Assembly (NCBI GenBank): GCA_029565395.1 | Contig: JAKQOG010000189.1 | Span: forward strand, 1-64,000 | DNA: 64,000 nucleotides | From: Candidatus Hydrogenedentota bacterium | GTDB taxonomy: Bacteria; Hydrogenedentota; Hydrogenedentia; Hydrogenedentales; CAILVY01 | Direction of reading: 5' to 3' | Part shown: piece by piece, positions 52,958 to 62,679 of the stretch | How positions within the stretch are numbered: position 1 is the first letter of the stretch | How the letters are laid out: the number at the start of each line of letters is the position of its first letter | The notes under the pieces: model-generated | What the model saw: the letters and a program-made list of their open reading frames with translations, nothing else | What the model was told of the DNA's origin: nothing | Databases searched by the model: none | Made by a program: the position numbers and the translations under genes

Positions 52958-53179
52958 TCACCTGTTCCGTGATCGCGATTCCCGTATCGCATTAAGCATA
53001 TCTTTTGTGCGCGCTTTCGTCTTGACGGAGGGAACATCAAAAGGAGATTTTGAAGTGGTTGCATAGGTCAGACGATAGGTTCCACCGCCTCGCCGCTTAA
53101 TCAATACTTCCTCTCTTTGCGCAATGTTAAACACTTCGGCAACATGCTGAATGGCCTCTTTATAGGTAAATATCCTCAT
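52958..53179 (-). CDS. Small Phd-like antitoxin-type protein, orphan
   Basis: A 73-residue protein. MRIFTYKEAIQHVAEVFNIA at the start and SPFDVPSVKTKARTKDMLNA later fit the prevent-host-death-like antitoxin pattern (short DNA-binding head, flexible tail). GGAG precedes the ATG closely. I see no toxin gene next to it: the flanks are repeats on both sides. It could regulate in trans or be a relic of a pair. Family assignment is moderate. Confidence 0.55.
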   Translation of the reverse strand: MRIFTYKEAIQHVAEVFNIAQREEVLIKRRGGGTYRLTYATTSKSPFDVPSVKTKARTKDMLNAIRESRSRNR

Positions 53180-53261
53180 GGCTCCAATTGTATCATTTCC
53201 TCTTTATTGTTCAAGTCTTCAATACGATATTCTCAATTTTTTGTCATAGCGACTTTTATGT

Positions 53262-53450
53262 AACCCTTAACAGGGTAGTTTGTGGCGGTGGTTCTATACC
53301 CAGGGTAGCGAAGCGCAACCCTGGGCTGGAATTATTTAATCCCCTTTGGGGATAATAGATAGCATTTTACCAATAACGGACTTTACACGATTTCAAAATA
53401 TGACTTTATACGCTAGGTTGGAATTATAAAACCCCCTTCGGGGATAATAA
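53262..53450 (+). repeat. Hairpin-repeat copy outside the element, with a partial second copy
   Basis: 53262-53358 aligns with the right arm of the palindrome in the MITE-like element: AACCCTTAACAGGGTAG, then CCCAGGGT...ACCCTGGG at 53299-53325, then AATCCCCTTTGGGGATAAT. A partial copy of the tail (GGTTGGAATTATAAAACCCC, then CTTCGGGGATAATAA) follows at about 53413-53450. The 332-bp gap before the next SDR gene is otherwise empty. Confidence 0.75.
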
Positions 53451-53511
53451 ATCCTATATCGTAATCACAGGGTGTTGCGCGATCTCAAGACAAAACATGA
53501 CAGGTCGGAAT

Positions 53512-54372
53512 ATGAATGAATCCCTAAATAAAAAACACGTATTAATTACCGGGGCTTCGACGGGAATTGGCGAGGCGTGCGCTCTGTCCCTTGCGGCGCG
53601 GGGGTGGCAGGTTTTCGCGGGGGTGCGGAAATCGGAGGATGGTGAGGCTCTGGTGAAGAAAGCAGGAGCGTCGTTGACGCCCATCCTGCTGGATGTGACT
53701 AAACCGGAACAGATAGCGGGCGCGGTTGATTTTGTACGGGAGCGCGTGGGTTCAACTGGGCTTCAGGGATTGGTGAATAATGCGGGGATTGTGGTGGCAG
53801 GGCCTCTGGAATTCATCCCCATCTCGGAAGTGGAGTGGCAATTGCAGGTGAATGTGGTCGGCGTGGTGGCCGTGACGCAGGCCTTCCTGCCGATGATCCG
53901 CACATCGCACGGGCGCATCGTGATAACAGGATCTAATTCCGGGTTCTGGTGCGAACCGTTTGCCGCGCCCTATGGCGCGAGCAAGCATGCGCTGGAAGCC
54001 ATCGCGGACTCGTTGCGGGTGGAATTGTATCCTTGGGGAATTGAGGTGGCGCTGGTGCAGCCGGGGATGATCCGCACGCCCATCTGGGAAAAATCGCGCG
54101 CCGCCGCAGAAGATCTGCATGCAAAGGTCCCGCCGGAAGGCAGGGAGCTCTATGCACCGCAGATTGCCGCCTTGCGATCAGCCTTGGATAAAGCGCCCAA
54201 GCTGGCGATTCCGCCGGAACGCGTGGCCCGCGCCATCACACATGCGCTCGAAGCGCGGCGGCCTAAAACAAGGTATCGTGTGGGGCTCGACTCGCGGCTA
54301 CAAGGCGTGTTGAGGCATGTGCTCCCGGACCGTTTGCGCGACCGCATCAATCGCCTGGTCATGGGACTGTAA
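53512..54372 (+). CDS. Short-chain dehydrogenase/reductase
   Basis: A 286-residue SDR of the retinol-dehydrogenase-like group. GASTGIGEAC is at about 14-23, NNAG at about 88, the catalytic Ser in VITGSNSGFWCEP and Tyr-x3-Lys as YGASKHALEAIADSL, all intact. The tail RLQGVLRHVLPDRLRDRINR is typical of larger SDRs. An ATG at 53497 is the alternative start. It stands after a repeat block and before the GH13 gene by 63 bases. Confidence 0.88.
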   Translation: MNESLNKKHVLITGASTGIGEACALSLAARGWQVFAGVRKSEDGEALVKKAGASLTPILLDVTKPEQIAGAVDFVRERVGSTGLQGLVNNAGIVVAGPLEFIPISEVEWQLQVNVVGVVAVTQAFLPMIRTSHGRIVITGSNSGFWCEPFAAPYGASKHALEAIADSLRVELYPWGIEVALVQPGMIRTPIWEKSRAAAEDLHAKVPPEGRELYAPQIAALRSALDKAPKLAIPPERVARAITHALEARRPKTRYRVGLDSRLQGVLRHVLPDRLRDRINRLVMGL

Positions 54373-54435
54373 AACTCCCGGCCACGGATGGTGTATCATG
54401 CAAGCGAATTAACAGTTAACCATAGGATTGACGGC

Positions 54436-56073
54436 ATGACGCCTTGGTGGCATACAACAACGGTCTATCAGATTTATCCCCGTTCCTTCTATGATTCAAA
54501 CGGCGACGGCATCGGCGATCTGCGCGGAATCATCCAAAAACTGGACTATGTCCGCGACCTGGGTGTTGAAACCATCTGGATTTCGCCGTTCTATCCAAGC
54601 CCGCTCGCGGATCACGGCTATGACATCACCGACTATTTCGGCGTTGCCCCGGAATACGGGACGATGGATGATCTGGAGGAATTGCTGGAGCAGGCCCACT
54701 GGCGCAATCTCAAAATAGTGCTGGACATGGTACTGAGTCACACCTCGGATCAACACCCCTGGTTTATCGAGTCGCGCGCCTCGCGAAACAATCCGAAATC
54801 CGATTGGTATATCTGGCGGGAGGGCCGCGGAAACAAGCCGCCGAACAATTGGATTGCCATGCCCGGCGGAGGCGGCTGGCACTATGTGAAGGAGCGCGAT
54901 CAATGGTACATGGCGTCCTTCTTGCCCTTTCAGCCGGATCTCAACTGGCGCAACCCGGAAGTTAAAAAGACCATGTTTGACATGGTCCGGTATTGGCTCG
55001 GAAAAGGCGTCGATGGGTTCCGCCTGGACCTTTTCACCGCGCTCATGAAGGATGCTCAATTCCGCAATAATCCGCTTCGGCCTGGATTGTACAGCGGTGG
55101 AAGGCCCTGTTTATATCAGCCCTGCATGCAGCATAATCATCCCGATATTTATCCATTCGCGAAAGAACTGCGCGGCGTGGTGGATGAATTCAAAGATCCT
55201 GAGCGCATCCTTCTCGGAGAAACCATCGGGAGCAAACCGGAACTCCGTCAACTGCTCGGCGGCGAAAGAAATGACGGCCTCAATCTGGTGTTCATTTTCG
55301 ATATGGTGTTTATGCACCGCTGGCAGCGTTCCGCAAAATGGTTCCGTCATCTCCTGAGCGAATACGAACACCATTTCCCTGCGCCATTCCAGCCCACCTA
55401 TGTCTACGGCAATCACGATATGCGGCGGCTCATGAGCAAGATCGGCGATGACATGGAACTCGCCCGCGTGCTCGCCCTCTTTCAACTCACCGCGCGCGGC
55501 GTGCCTACGGTGTACATGGGCGAGGAAATCGGGATGACGGACGTGTTCATCCCGAAAGCCGAAGCCCAGGACCCTATTTCCAAACAATGGGATTGGGTGC
55601 CGGATTTTCTGCGCGCGTGGCTGCCGGTGAATGTCAATCGTGACATGAACCGCACGCCCATGCACTGGACCGGAGGAGACAATGCGGGATTCTGTCCTCC
55701 AGGGAGCAGACCGTGGCTTCCTGTAAATATCACTAATAAGTCGAAACGTAATGTAGAAAGCCAACTCGCCGACAACGACTCTCTCCTGCATCTCTACAAA
55801 TCACTTCTTACACTGCGACGCGATCTGCCCGCACTTCATGCAGGCTCGCTCACGCTAATGGAGGGACTTCCCAATACTATATTGGGGTATGTGCGGGAAG
55901 TACCGGAGCAACGCATTGCCATTTTGCTGAACTTCGGATGCTCAGAAAGCGCCATTTCAGCAGAGGAAAACGGAACATGCCTGTTTGCCACGGCGAAAGA
56001 TGTGAAATTGGAAAAGGATCGTGTGCATCTCCCTGGGAAATCGGGTATTGTTATCGACCTTGGCCAACGGTGA
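54436..56073 (+). CDS. GH13 alpha-glucosidase/alpha-amylase family enzyme
   Basis: A 545-residue cytoplasmic GH13 enzyme of the oligo-1,6-glucosidase/alpha-glucosidase type, without a signal peptide. Conserved regions are QIYPRSFYDSNGDGIGDL, DMVLSHTSDQHPWF, the nucleophile Asp in VDGFRLDLFTAL at about 197, the Glu in ERILLGETIG at about 260 and the Asp in VYGNHDMRR at about 330. It hydrolyses or transfers alpha-glucosides. I start at the ATG at 54436 because the family begins there (TPWWHTTTVYQIYP); AGGA lies eight bases upstream. Confidence 0.92.
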   Translation: MTPWWHTTTVYQIYPRSFYDSNGDGIGDLRGIIQKLDYVRDLGVETIWISPFYPSPLADHGYDITDYFGVAPEYGTMDDLEELLEQAHWRNLKIVLDMVLSHTSDQHPWFIESRASRNNPKSDWYIWREGRGNKPPNNWIAMPGGGGWHYVKERDQWYMASFLPFQPDLNWRNPEVKKTMFDMVRYWLGKGVDGFRLDLFTALMKDAQFRNNPLRPGLYSGGRPCLYQPCMQHNHPDIYPFAKELRGVVDEFKDPERILLGETIGSKPELRQLLGGERNDGLNLVFIFDMVFMHRWQRSAKWFRHLLSEYEHHFPAPFQPTYVYGNHDMRRLMSKIGDDMELARVLALFQLTARGVPTVYMGEEIGMTDVFIPKAEAQDPISKQWDWVPDFLRAWLPVNVNRDMNRTPMHWTGGDNAGFCPPGSRPWLPVNITNKSKRNVESQLADNDSLLHLYKSLLTLRRDLPALHAGSLTLMEGLPNTILGYVREVPEQRIAILLNFGCSESAISAEENGTCLFATAKDVKLEKDRVHLPGKSGIVIDLGQR

Positions 56074-56081
56074 TTCAAACC

Positions 56082-57155
56082 ATGTTGTACCTGAGATTCT
56101 TGGTCTTTTTAATGCTTCTGCCTTCCATGGGCATGAGGGCAGCGTGCGCGGAAAATCAGGCAACCCCGCTTACTGTCGGCGCCATTCGCTGGGATGGCTG
56201 GTTCAAGGACAACCCATGGCAGAAAAATCTTGCTGCGGATCAATGGCATTACCGGCTCCCTTTCTATGCTTCTACGGATGCAACGGGCAATGTCGAAATA
56301 TGCGGGGATTCGCAGGAGGTGATGGATCGGGAGATCGCCTTTGCCAAGGCCGGGGGAATCACGTATTGGGCGTTCTGCTACTATCATCCGAAATCGTGGA
56401 AACAGGCCGATGCCTACAACTACGGTTGGCGGCGGTATTTGGCTGCCACCGATAAGAAGGGCCTCCACTTTTGTTTTATTCTCCAGGGAGGTCAACACCT
56501 TGGTCCCGCTAATGAATGGGATACGACCTCTGCTCAATTTGCCAATCTTTTTAAAGATCCTGCATATCAACGAGTCTGTGGAAATCGTCCGTTACTGTTT
56601 GTGTTTACCGGTGAGAAGCTAATTTCCCATTTCGGTTCCGCGGAAGCCGCCGCCAGTGCATTTCAAGGTCTCCGTGAAGCCAGTAAAAAAAACTGCGGGG
56701 AAGACCCCTATATTGTGGCGCAGATTTGGCCGCATCAGATTCAGGCGGATTTTCTGAAAGCCATACGGTTTGATGCGCTCAGCGCTTACAGTGCTCCGGG
56801 CGACAAAGGCGGGAGTGAACCGTTTTCCAAACTCCTGGAGATGAACCGCTGGTATTGGGAACAATTCAAATCTACCGGGCGGGAGGTTGTGCCGTTGGTA
56901 AATGCAGGATGGGACGGGCGTCCCCGCAACTATTCCGGTGTATGGTACCAGCATGCCACGCCCGTGGAGGTTGCCAATGCCGTTAAAGGCGGTTTGGACT
57001 GGGTCATGGAAAATTCCGTAATCACCCCCGCCAGGACCGTCTTGGTCTATGCCTGGAATGAACACGATGAAGGCGGGTGGTTATGCCCTGCCATCGACGA
57101 AAACTCAGCACGTCTGGAAGCAATAAAGAAAATGATGGATGCGTATTCCAGGTAA
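56082..57155 (+). CDS. Secreted GH99/WbsX-like protein
   Basis: A 357-residue exported protein. A signal peptide (LRFLVFLMLLPSMGMRAACA) precedes a TIM-barrel-like domain. GAIRWDGWFKDNPW, REIAFAKAGGITYWAFCYYH and VLVYAWNEHDEGGWLCPAI fit the GH99/WbsX-like group that acts on glycans. The EHDEGG near the end is typical. The ATG at 56082 is eight bases after the GH13 stop. Enzymatic activity is inferred. Confidence 0.7.
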   Translation: MLYLRFLVFLMLLPSMGMRAACAENQATPLTVGAIRWDGWFKDNPWQKNLAADQWHYRLPFYASTDATGNVEICGDSQEVMDREIAFAKAGGITYWAFCYYHPKSWKQADAYNYGWRRYLAATDKKGLHFCFILQGGQHLGPANEWDTTSAQFANLFKDPAYQRVCGNRPLLFVFTGEKLISHFGSAEAAASAFQGLREASKKNCGEDPYIVAQIWPHQIQADFLKAIRFDALSAYSAPGDKGGSEPFSKLLEMNRWYWEQFKSTGREVVPLVNAGWDGRPRNYSGVWYQHATPVEVANAVKGGLDWVMENSVITPARTVLVYAWNEHDEGGWLCPAIDENSARLEAIKKMMDAYSR

Positions 57156-57233
57156 CTTTTTTTATTTTTGTGGAAAACCAAGGTTTAAGCAAGGCATGGT
57201 ATTCATAATTATCATAGACATTAGAGGTTGCTT

Positions 57234-58520
57234 ATGAATAAGAAGACGGTATGCTCTATCGCGTATGGTAAGGGCCGCATACCGCTCACGCTAGATCACG
57301 CTCTTGCGGAATGGCACATCATTCAGCCGAAAGACGAACCCCCTCTTCCTGATCCCCGAAGCGCCTTTATGGATGCCTGCCGGAATCCGATAGCCTCCCC
57401 CCCGCTCCATAAAATTATAAAACCGGAGGATCGTGTCGTGATTGTGACTTCTGACGGCACTCGCCCCGTGCCCAATTATCTCTTGATCCCCTGGATACTG
57501 GAAGAACTCCCTGCTCCGCCGGAAAATATCACCATTTTAATCGGCACCGGATCACACCGTCCGAACACTGAAGATGAAATTAGGGCCATGTTCCGTGCGA
57601 CTCTGCCTTCCGGTGTCACAATACTAAATCATGACGCATTCGACCCGGCGCAAAATGTCCACATTGGCGTAACCGCCGCCGGTGCGCCGGTTGTGCTTGA
57701 TAAAGCCTATGTAAACGCCGGCAAGCGCATTGTTGCCGGATTTATCGAACCTCATTTCATGGCGGGTTATTCGGGCGGTCCCAAAGGCGTGATTCCGGGC
57801 GTGGCGGGCATCGAGAGCATTTTTCATGTCCACAAGTACGATTTGATCGCTCACCCAAACAGCACCTGGGGGATTCAGCAGGGCAATCCGTTGTATCAGA
57901 CCATTGTGGACATGGTTGATTTGTGTCCCCCCGATTTCCTGGTGAACGTAACCCTGAATAATGATAAACAAATCACGGGCTTTTTTATGGGCGAATGCCA
58001 TGCCGCCCACCAGGCAGGCTGCCGCCATGTCCGTGAACAGGCTATGGTTTCCGTGCCGCACGAGTTCCCTGTCGTCATCACCTCCAACAGCGGATATCCC
58101 TTGGATCAAAACCTGTACCAATCCGTGAAAGGCTTGTCCGCCTCTGCCAGAATTATTCAGCCGGGCGGTACAATCTTCATGGCCAGCGAATGTTCCGACG
58201 GTGTGCCCGCTCATGGCAATTTTGGCGCCGCGCTTCAACAACACGAAACCGTGGAAGATATTGACACCTGGCTGCATGAATTGACTTCCCCCTTGCTGGA
58301 TCAATGGCAGGTCCAACTCCTTGTGCAGATCCTTAAGCGCTGCACGGTAAAGTTGTATTCGCGTCTCGCCCCGGAGACCGCAAACGCCTGTAAACTCAGC
58401 CCAATCACTGATTTCCAGGAAGCCATTCACGCCTGCATCACATCCGTCGGCCGGGGAGCGCCCGTGGCGATCTTGCCCGAAGGTCCCATTACCATCCCCG
58501 TGATTGATTCCACGCCGTGA
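57234..58520 (+). CDS. LarA-like nickel-dependent racemase family protein
   Basis: A 428-residue member of the LarA family. The motifs TSDGTRPVPNY, IGTGSHRPNT (catalytic His at about 109), EPHFMAGYSGGPKGVIPGVAG (His and Lys pair) and NSGYPLDQNLYQSVKG are present. LarA racemises lactate with a nickel-pincer NAD-derived cofactor; homologues act on other 2-hydroxy acids, including sugar acids. No larB, larC or larE gene is in the window. GAGG lies six bases before the ATG at 57234; an earlier TTG at 57228 is less likely. Confidence 0.85.
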   Translation: MNKKTVCSIAYGKGRIPLTLDHALAEWHIIQPKDEPPLPDPRSAFMDACRNPIASPPLHKIIKPEDRVVIVTSDGTRPVPNYLLIPWILEELPAPPENITILIGTGSHRPNTEDEIRAMFRATLPSGVTILNHDAFDPAQNVHIGVTAAGAPVVLDKAYVNAGKRIVAGFIEPHFMAGYSGGPKGVIPGVAGIESIFHVHKYDLIAHPNSTWGIQQGNPLYQTIVDMVDLCPPDFLVNVTLNNDKQITGFFMGECHAAHQAGCRHVREQAMVSVPHEFPVVITSNSGYPLDQNLYQSVKGLSASARIIQPGGTIFMASECSDGVPAHGNFGAALQQHETVEDIDTWLHELTSPLLDQWQVQLLVQILKRCTVKLYSRLAPETANACKLSPITDFQEAIHACITSVGRGAPVAILPEGPITIPVIDSTP

Positions 58521-58664
58521 TATTTTTCCGAGAGTGCGTCACAATCTGTTTTGTTTTTCTCAACTAGGTCTGCTATCCTAATTCTATGGTGTGATGGCGC
58601 TTGAATACCGTCCTGTGTGTGTGGCAAAGGGCGGCAAGGGGCCTCAAAGATGAGGGAATGCAGT

Positions 58665-61364
58665 ATGATTCAGCGAATGGCCGTAACGGCAGTACTATGT
58701 CTGGCCGCTTTCTCCGCGATGGGAAACGTGCTCTATGTGGATTCCGCGCATTGTCCTTCGGGCAATGGGCAAAGCTGGGACACTGCCTATTGCACAATCC
58801 AGGAGGCGGTATTCGCCGCACAGGCGGATGATCACCTTTGGGTGCGTAAAGGGGCGTATTACGGCGTCACTAATTTGAAGTCCAGCCTGAGCATCTATGG
58901 CGGCTTCAACGGCGATGAAAATTCCCCCCTGGATCGCGATCTGACTGCCGGATACTCCGTTTTGGATGGCGCAAACACCCCATCAGGCCCCCCCATGCAT
59001 CTGATGGTATGCAATGCGGTGGACCACCTTTGGCTGGACGGATTCCAGATTAGCGGGGGCATGGCTATGGAAAACAATCCGTCGGGCGGCGGCATTATGA
59101 TGATGAATTCCGGTCCGAATATTGTGATCAGCAATTGCGAATTCATGAGTAATACTGCCCAGGAAGGCGGCGGGATGCATGCCGCCGCTTCTCAATTCAC
59201 CTTGCAAGACTGCCGCTTTGAGGAGAACGTGGGAACAAACAATTGCGGCGGGCTTACCGTAATCGGCGATTCCATCGCCACCTTGTTCCGGGTTGAGTTT
59301 CTGAATAATCAGGGAGGATGGGATGCAGGCGGAATGTACGTGCGGGATGCCGCTGTGACTGCATATGATTGCACCTTTACCGGCAATGAGGCCGGGGAAG
59401 GCGGCGGAGTGATGGGATTTAACGGAACCGGCAGTTTTATGCGCTGCACATTCACGCAAAACACCAGCCGGCATTTAGGCGGAGGCATTGGCTGGTACAG
59501 CGGTCCTTTGACATTAGACAAGTGTTGTTTTTTCGGGAACCAAACGGATGGCGGCGGAGGCGCTTTTGAAAGCCATGAATTCAATCAGTGTGACGTAACA
59601 AACTGTGTTGTAGCGGGCAATCAGGCAAACTATGGCGCGGGAATGCTGTTTAGCGATCAAATCGCCCATGTCACACAATGCACCGTTAGTGGTAATCAGG
59701 CAGTCAATACCGGCGGCGGAATCCATGTGCGCAGTGCACAATTATCCCTGACAAACTCCATCTTTTCCGGAAACGCGCAGGCGGCAATTTATGAAGAAAC
59801 CGATATCACGCCCCTGTTTGAAAATTGTCTCTTCTTCAACAATCCCAATGGCGACTATCAGGACTATTTTTTGGGCATGGTTTCAGGAGCATTAATGCTC
59901 AATGTCACTATTCCTGAAGCACGAAATATCGTTGAAGGCGATCCACTATTTCAGAATCCTGCAGAAAATAACTATCGAATTGGGTGTCGTTCAGCAGCAC
60001 GGCGAAAGGCAAGCATTTCTTACAGTACGTTACTAGATGCCGATGGAAATATGCGGCCCGGCCCCGATGGAAAAGTGGATATTGGCGCATACGAATACGA
60101 TTCCCTCCATGACGCGCCGGCGATGCTGCTCAATTCCATCTCACTCCAACTTGTCTCCATCCATGAACCCACGGAAATCACACTCTATGGAAACTTTAAT
60201 ATCCCATACGACACAGACTCGCTCAAGGTATGCTTTAGTACAAATAAATACGATATCGCACCGTCCACTGATACGGAAGCGGCTATACTAGAGGTTCAAC
60301 CGTTTACACTACGTATACTCCCCCCCATTCAAACCTGTGTGTATGAGGGCCTTGTCTATGTGACCGCATTGCACAATGGAGCTCAAATAACATCCAATGT
60401 ACTGCCCATAACATTCATGGAGATTCGTGACGGATGGTATCAGAACCCCGTTAATGGGCACTTTTACACGTTTACAACAGCCATGCGATGGGAAGATGCT
60501 CAATCGTTTGCGGAAAATGAGGGCGGGTATCTAACTACCATCAATGACGCCAAAGAAAATGCATGGATTCTATCGCTGCTTCAAGAAGTGCATGCCACTG
60601 GAAACTACTGGATAGGTCTTAACGATCCCGAAGAGGATCATATTTTTACATGGATCAACGGTGAAACTGCCGAGTACCGGAACTGGAATTCCGGCGAACC
60701 TAACTATTTTTCAGGTTCCAAGTACGTGGAGTTATATGGACCCGATCAACAATATCCCGGCACATGGAATGACGGATGGGAGACTTCAAATAATCGTGGC
60801 ATAATTGAACGTGATGAACCTGTTAACGAAGGGGAAAGTGAAGGTTCTTCGGTATGCCCCGAGGAAGGCGAATATACCATTGAAGGGGAAGATGACTGCC
60901 CAACGGAAGGAGAGGGCGAACTGCTTGAGGGCGAAGGCAGCGAAGGAGAAGGCGAACCCATGGAAGGCGAGGGCATGCCCTCCGAAGGCTCGCCGGAGGA
61001 GGGTGAAGGCGCTGAAGCCGAAGGTCAGGCTGAAGGCGTGATTGAAGGTGAGATAATCGAAGGAGAAGGCATAGAGGACGAAGGGGAGTTTCCAGAAGGA
61101 GAAGGGGCTGAAGGCGAAGGGGAATTATCGGAGGGTGAAGGGGATATTGGAGAAGGCGAAGTGCTGGAGGGCGAAGTAACCGAAGGTGAAGGTTCAGAAG
61201 GTGAGGCCGAAGGCGAGGGTGAAGGCGAACCAGAGCCGTTCGGATGCAGTTGTTCAGACAGTGGCAATGCCATAAAGAGCATGAAAGACATTTTGGGCGA
61301 CTGGCTGCTGCTTGGATTGAGCGTTTTGGTTCTGGGCGCCTGGTCCCGCACCCGGAAATGGTGA
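58665..61364 (+). CDS. Secreted beta-helix plus C-type lectin-like protein with EGE linker and membrane-anchor tail
   Basis: An 899-residue surface protein. A signal peptide (1-20) is followed by a parallel beta-helix with many Gly/Asn-rich rungs ([20 protein letters not shown]) to about 460, a beta-sandwich region, and a C-type lectin-like domain (about 590-715). The latter shows [31 protein letters not shown] and NWNSGEPN. A Glu-Gly-rich linker (about 720-860) leads to a tail of Cys-x-Cys, a membrane helix and basic residues ([20 protein letters not shown]), like CTERM sorting tails. It lacks the paired module of the other EGE proteins. The ATG at 58665 follows GAGGGA. Confidence 0.85.
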   Translation: MIQRMAVTAVLCLAAFSAMGNVLYVDSAHCPSGNGQSWDTAYCTIQEAVFAAQADDHLWVRKGAYYGVTNLKSSLSIYGGFNGDENSPLDRDLTAGYSVLDGANTPSGPPMHLMVCNAVDHLWLDGFQISGGMAMENNPSGGGIMMMNSGPNIVISNCEFMSNTAQEGGGMHAAASQFTLQDCRFEENVGTNNCGGLTVIGDSIATLFRVEFLNNQGGWDAGGMYVRDAAVTAYDCTFTGNEAGEGGGVMGFNGTGSFMRCTFTQNTSRHLGGGIGWYSGPLTLDKCCFFGNQTDGGGGAFESHEFNQCDVTNCVVAGNQANYGAGMLFSDQIAHVTQCTVSGNQAVNTGGGIHVRSAQLSLTNSIFSGNAQAAIYEETDITPLFENCLFFNNPNGDYQDYFLGMVSGALMLNVTIPEARNIVEGDPLFQNPAENNYRIGCRSAARRKASISYSTLLDADGNMRPGPDGKVDIGAYEYDSLHDAPAMLLNSISLQLVSIHEPTEITLYGNFNIPYDTDSLKVCFSTNKYDIAPSTDTEAAILEVQPFTLRILPPIQTCVYEGLVYVTALHNGAQITSNVLPITFMEIRDGWYQNPVNGHFYTFTTAMRWEDAQSFAENEGGYLTTINDAKENAWILSLLQEVHATGNYWIGLNDPEEDHIFTWINGETAEYRNWNSGEPNYFSGSKYVELYGPDQQYPGTWNDGWETSNNRGIIERDEPVNEGESEGSSVCPEEGEYTIEGEDDCPTEGEGELLEGEGSEGEGEPMEGEGMPSEGSPEEGEGAEAEGQAEGVIEGEIIEGEGIEDEGEFPEGEGAEGEGELSEGEGDIGEGEVLEGEVTEGEGSEGEAEGEGEGEPEPFGCSCSDSGNAIKSMKDILGDWLLLGLSVLVLGAWSRTRKW

Positions 61365-61411
61365 TTATCCCAGGCATTTGCGAAATGGCCCATTTTCTCA
61401 AAAGATCGACG

Positions 61412-61506
61412 GATACAAAGCAAATTGCGGGTATTTCACAGCCGAATCATTGCTTTTTCATTTGCCCAGATGAGAAAAAGGCCTATTTCGCAAATGCCTC
61501 TATCCG
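61412..61506 (+). repeat. 95-bp dispersed repeat, copy 2
   Basis: Forward copy of the repeat whose inverse lies at 18835-18929; 68 of 95 positions match by hand count. It begins 48 bases after the stop of the beta-helix/lectin gene. The frame running through it has no start of its own. Confidence 0.75.
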
Positions 61507-61585
61507 ATAGAAGATTAAAAACAACACAACCTGTGATATGATGCAGCGGCAAATCAAGCCGATTTGCAGAGTAGAGGTTATCGCA

Positions 61586-62284
61586 ATGAAAAGGCGGTAT
61601 GCGGCAATAATCACGGCAGCCTTGCCTTGTTTGGCCTTTTTGGCCGTGCTCTGCACGATAGGGGATGGCATATTCGCAAATACACGAGTTCCCGCAGGAA
61701 AGGAACTTCGGGCCGCTCTGGCGATTCGTGACAATGTAACGCCGTTTCAGAAATGGGGCACCGAGGTGTTTACCAAGCGCTACCTGACCCGCTACTACGC
61801 CGGCGCCTGGTATTTCACGCAATCCAAGAAAGGGGATCTCGAAAAGGAATTCGTTTCCTGTCTGGATAGCGCGCTCCGGCATTATGCCCAGGTGGATCTA
61901 TTTCTCCTGGCGCACACAAATTCATACATTAAATGGGTGGAGCAGATCCCCGAAGAACGCCGCCAACGCCTCCGCCTGGTCTACAATACCGGGTGTCACA
62001 ACCTTCCCCAAGGGGAAGCATGGCTCAAGCTGGGCGCTAAAACCTACATCGGACATCCCGGCGTTAGTTCCTCGTCCGTGTTTTATTATTTCTTTCTGCG
62101 CACATGGACCCGGGGACATGACGCGCAACATGCCACGGATTCCTCCAATCGTTACATGGAAAAAGCCTTCCGCCTGTCGGAAAAGTTTCTCCCCAAATTC
62201 GGCGCGGCGGAAACATTAATGAAAGAATCCACGGCTTCCATTACCGGCGATACGGCACTGCGATTGGAGGCCCGGCAGCCATGA
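61586..62284 (+). CDS. Exported protein of unknown function, possible caspase-like fold
   Basis: A 232-residue protein with an N-terminal hydrophobic segment (about 6-28), so probably exported or anchored. VDLFLLAHTNSYIKW at about 103 and LRLVYNTGCHNLPQGEAWLK at about 129, followed by LGAKTYIGHPG, recall the His and Cys strands of caspase-like (CHAT/clan CD) folds, with His110 and Cys137 as candidate dyad. This is pattern-based and not proven. AGAGGT precedes the ATG. Its stop overlaps the start of the small membrane protein (ATGA). Confidence 0.55.
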   Translation: MKRRYAAIITAALPCLAFLAVLCTIGDGIFANTRVPAGKELRAALAIRDNVTPFQKWGTEVFTKRYLTRYYAGAWYFTQSKKGDLEKEFVSCLDSALRHYAQVDLFLLAHTNSYIKWVEQIPEERRQRLRLVYNTGCHNLPQGEAWLKLGAKTYIGHPGVSSSSVFYYFFLRTWTRGHDAQHATDSSNRYMEKAFRLSEKFLPKFGAAETLMKESTASITGDTALRLEARQP

Positions 62285-62604
62285 AAGGCAAATGGCATTT
62301 CTTATACCCCATCTTTGCGCTGTTTCTGCAGCCCTTGCCCATCCTGTTTATTCAGAATATGGGATCATGGACCTTTGAACAGCCGCAATGGCTGCCTGAA
62401 TCCTGGGTGTGGCCCGTTTCGATACTGGGCCTGTTTGTATCCACCGTCATGAGCTTTGGGTTGGCCTGCCTTGGCACGTATACCCTCCTGACGCGTTCCC
62501 GTTTGATCATCGCCATTATTATGATCGTTTTATTCTGCATACCGGCATTCCTCGCCGGAGCCGTTTACTTATACGCCCTCTTGGTATTTCTTACCTGGGT
62601 GTAG
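62281..62604 (+). CDS. Small three-helix membrane protein
   Basis: A 107-residue protein with three predicted membrane helices (about 8-25, 43-67, 73-104) and no recognisable family. Its ATG overlaps the stop of the upstream gene by four bases, so the two are coupled and may act together in the membrane. Confidence 0.75.
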   Translation: MKGKWHFLYPIFALFLQPLPILFIQNMGSWTFEQPQWLPESWVWPVSILGLFVSTVMSFGLACLGTYTLLTRSRLIIAIIMIVLFCIPAFLAGAVYLYALLVFLTWV

Positions 62605-62679
62605 AAAATCCTGTGAAGCCTTCTTCGCAAGTTGCATACCTATCGCTTGACACGTCACAATCCCCCCGGAGGAATTCAC

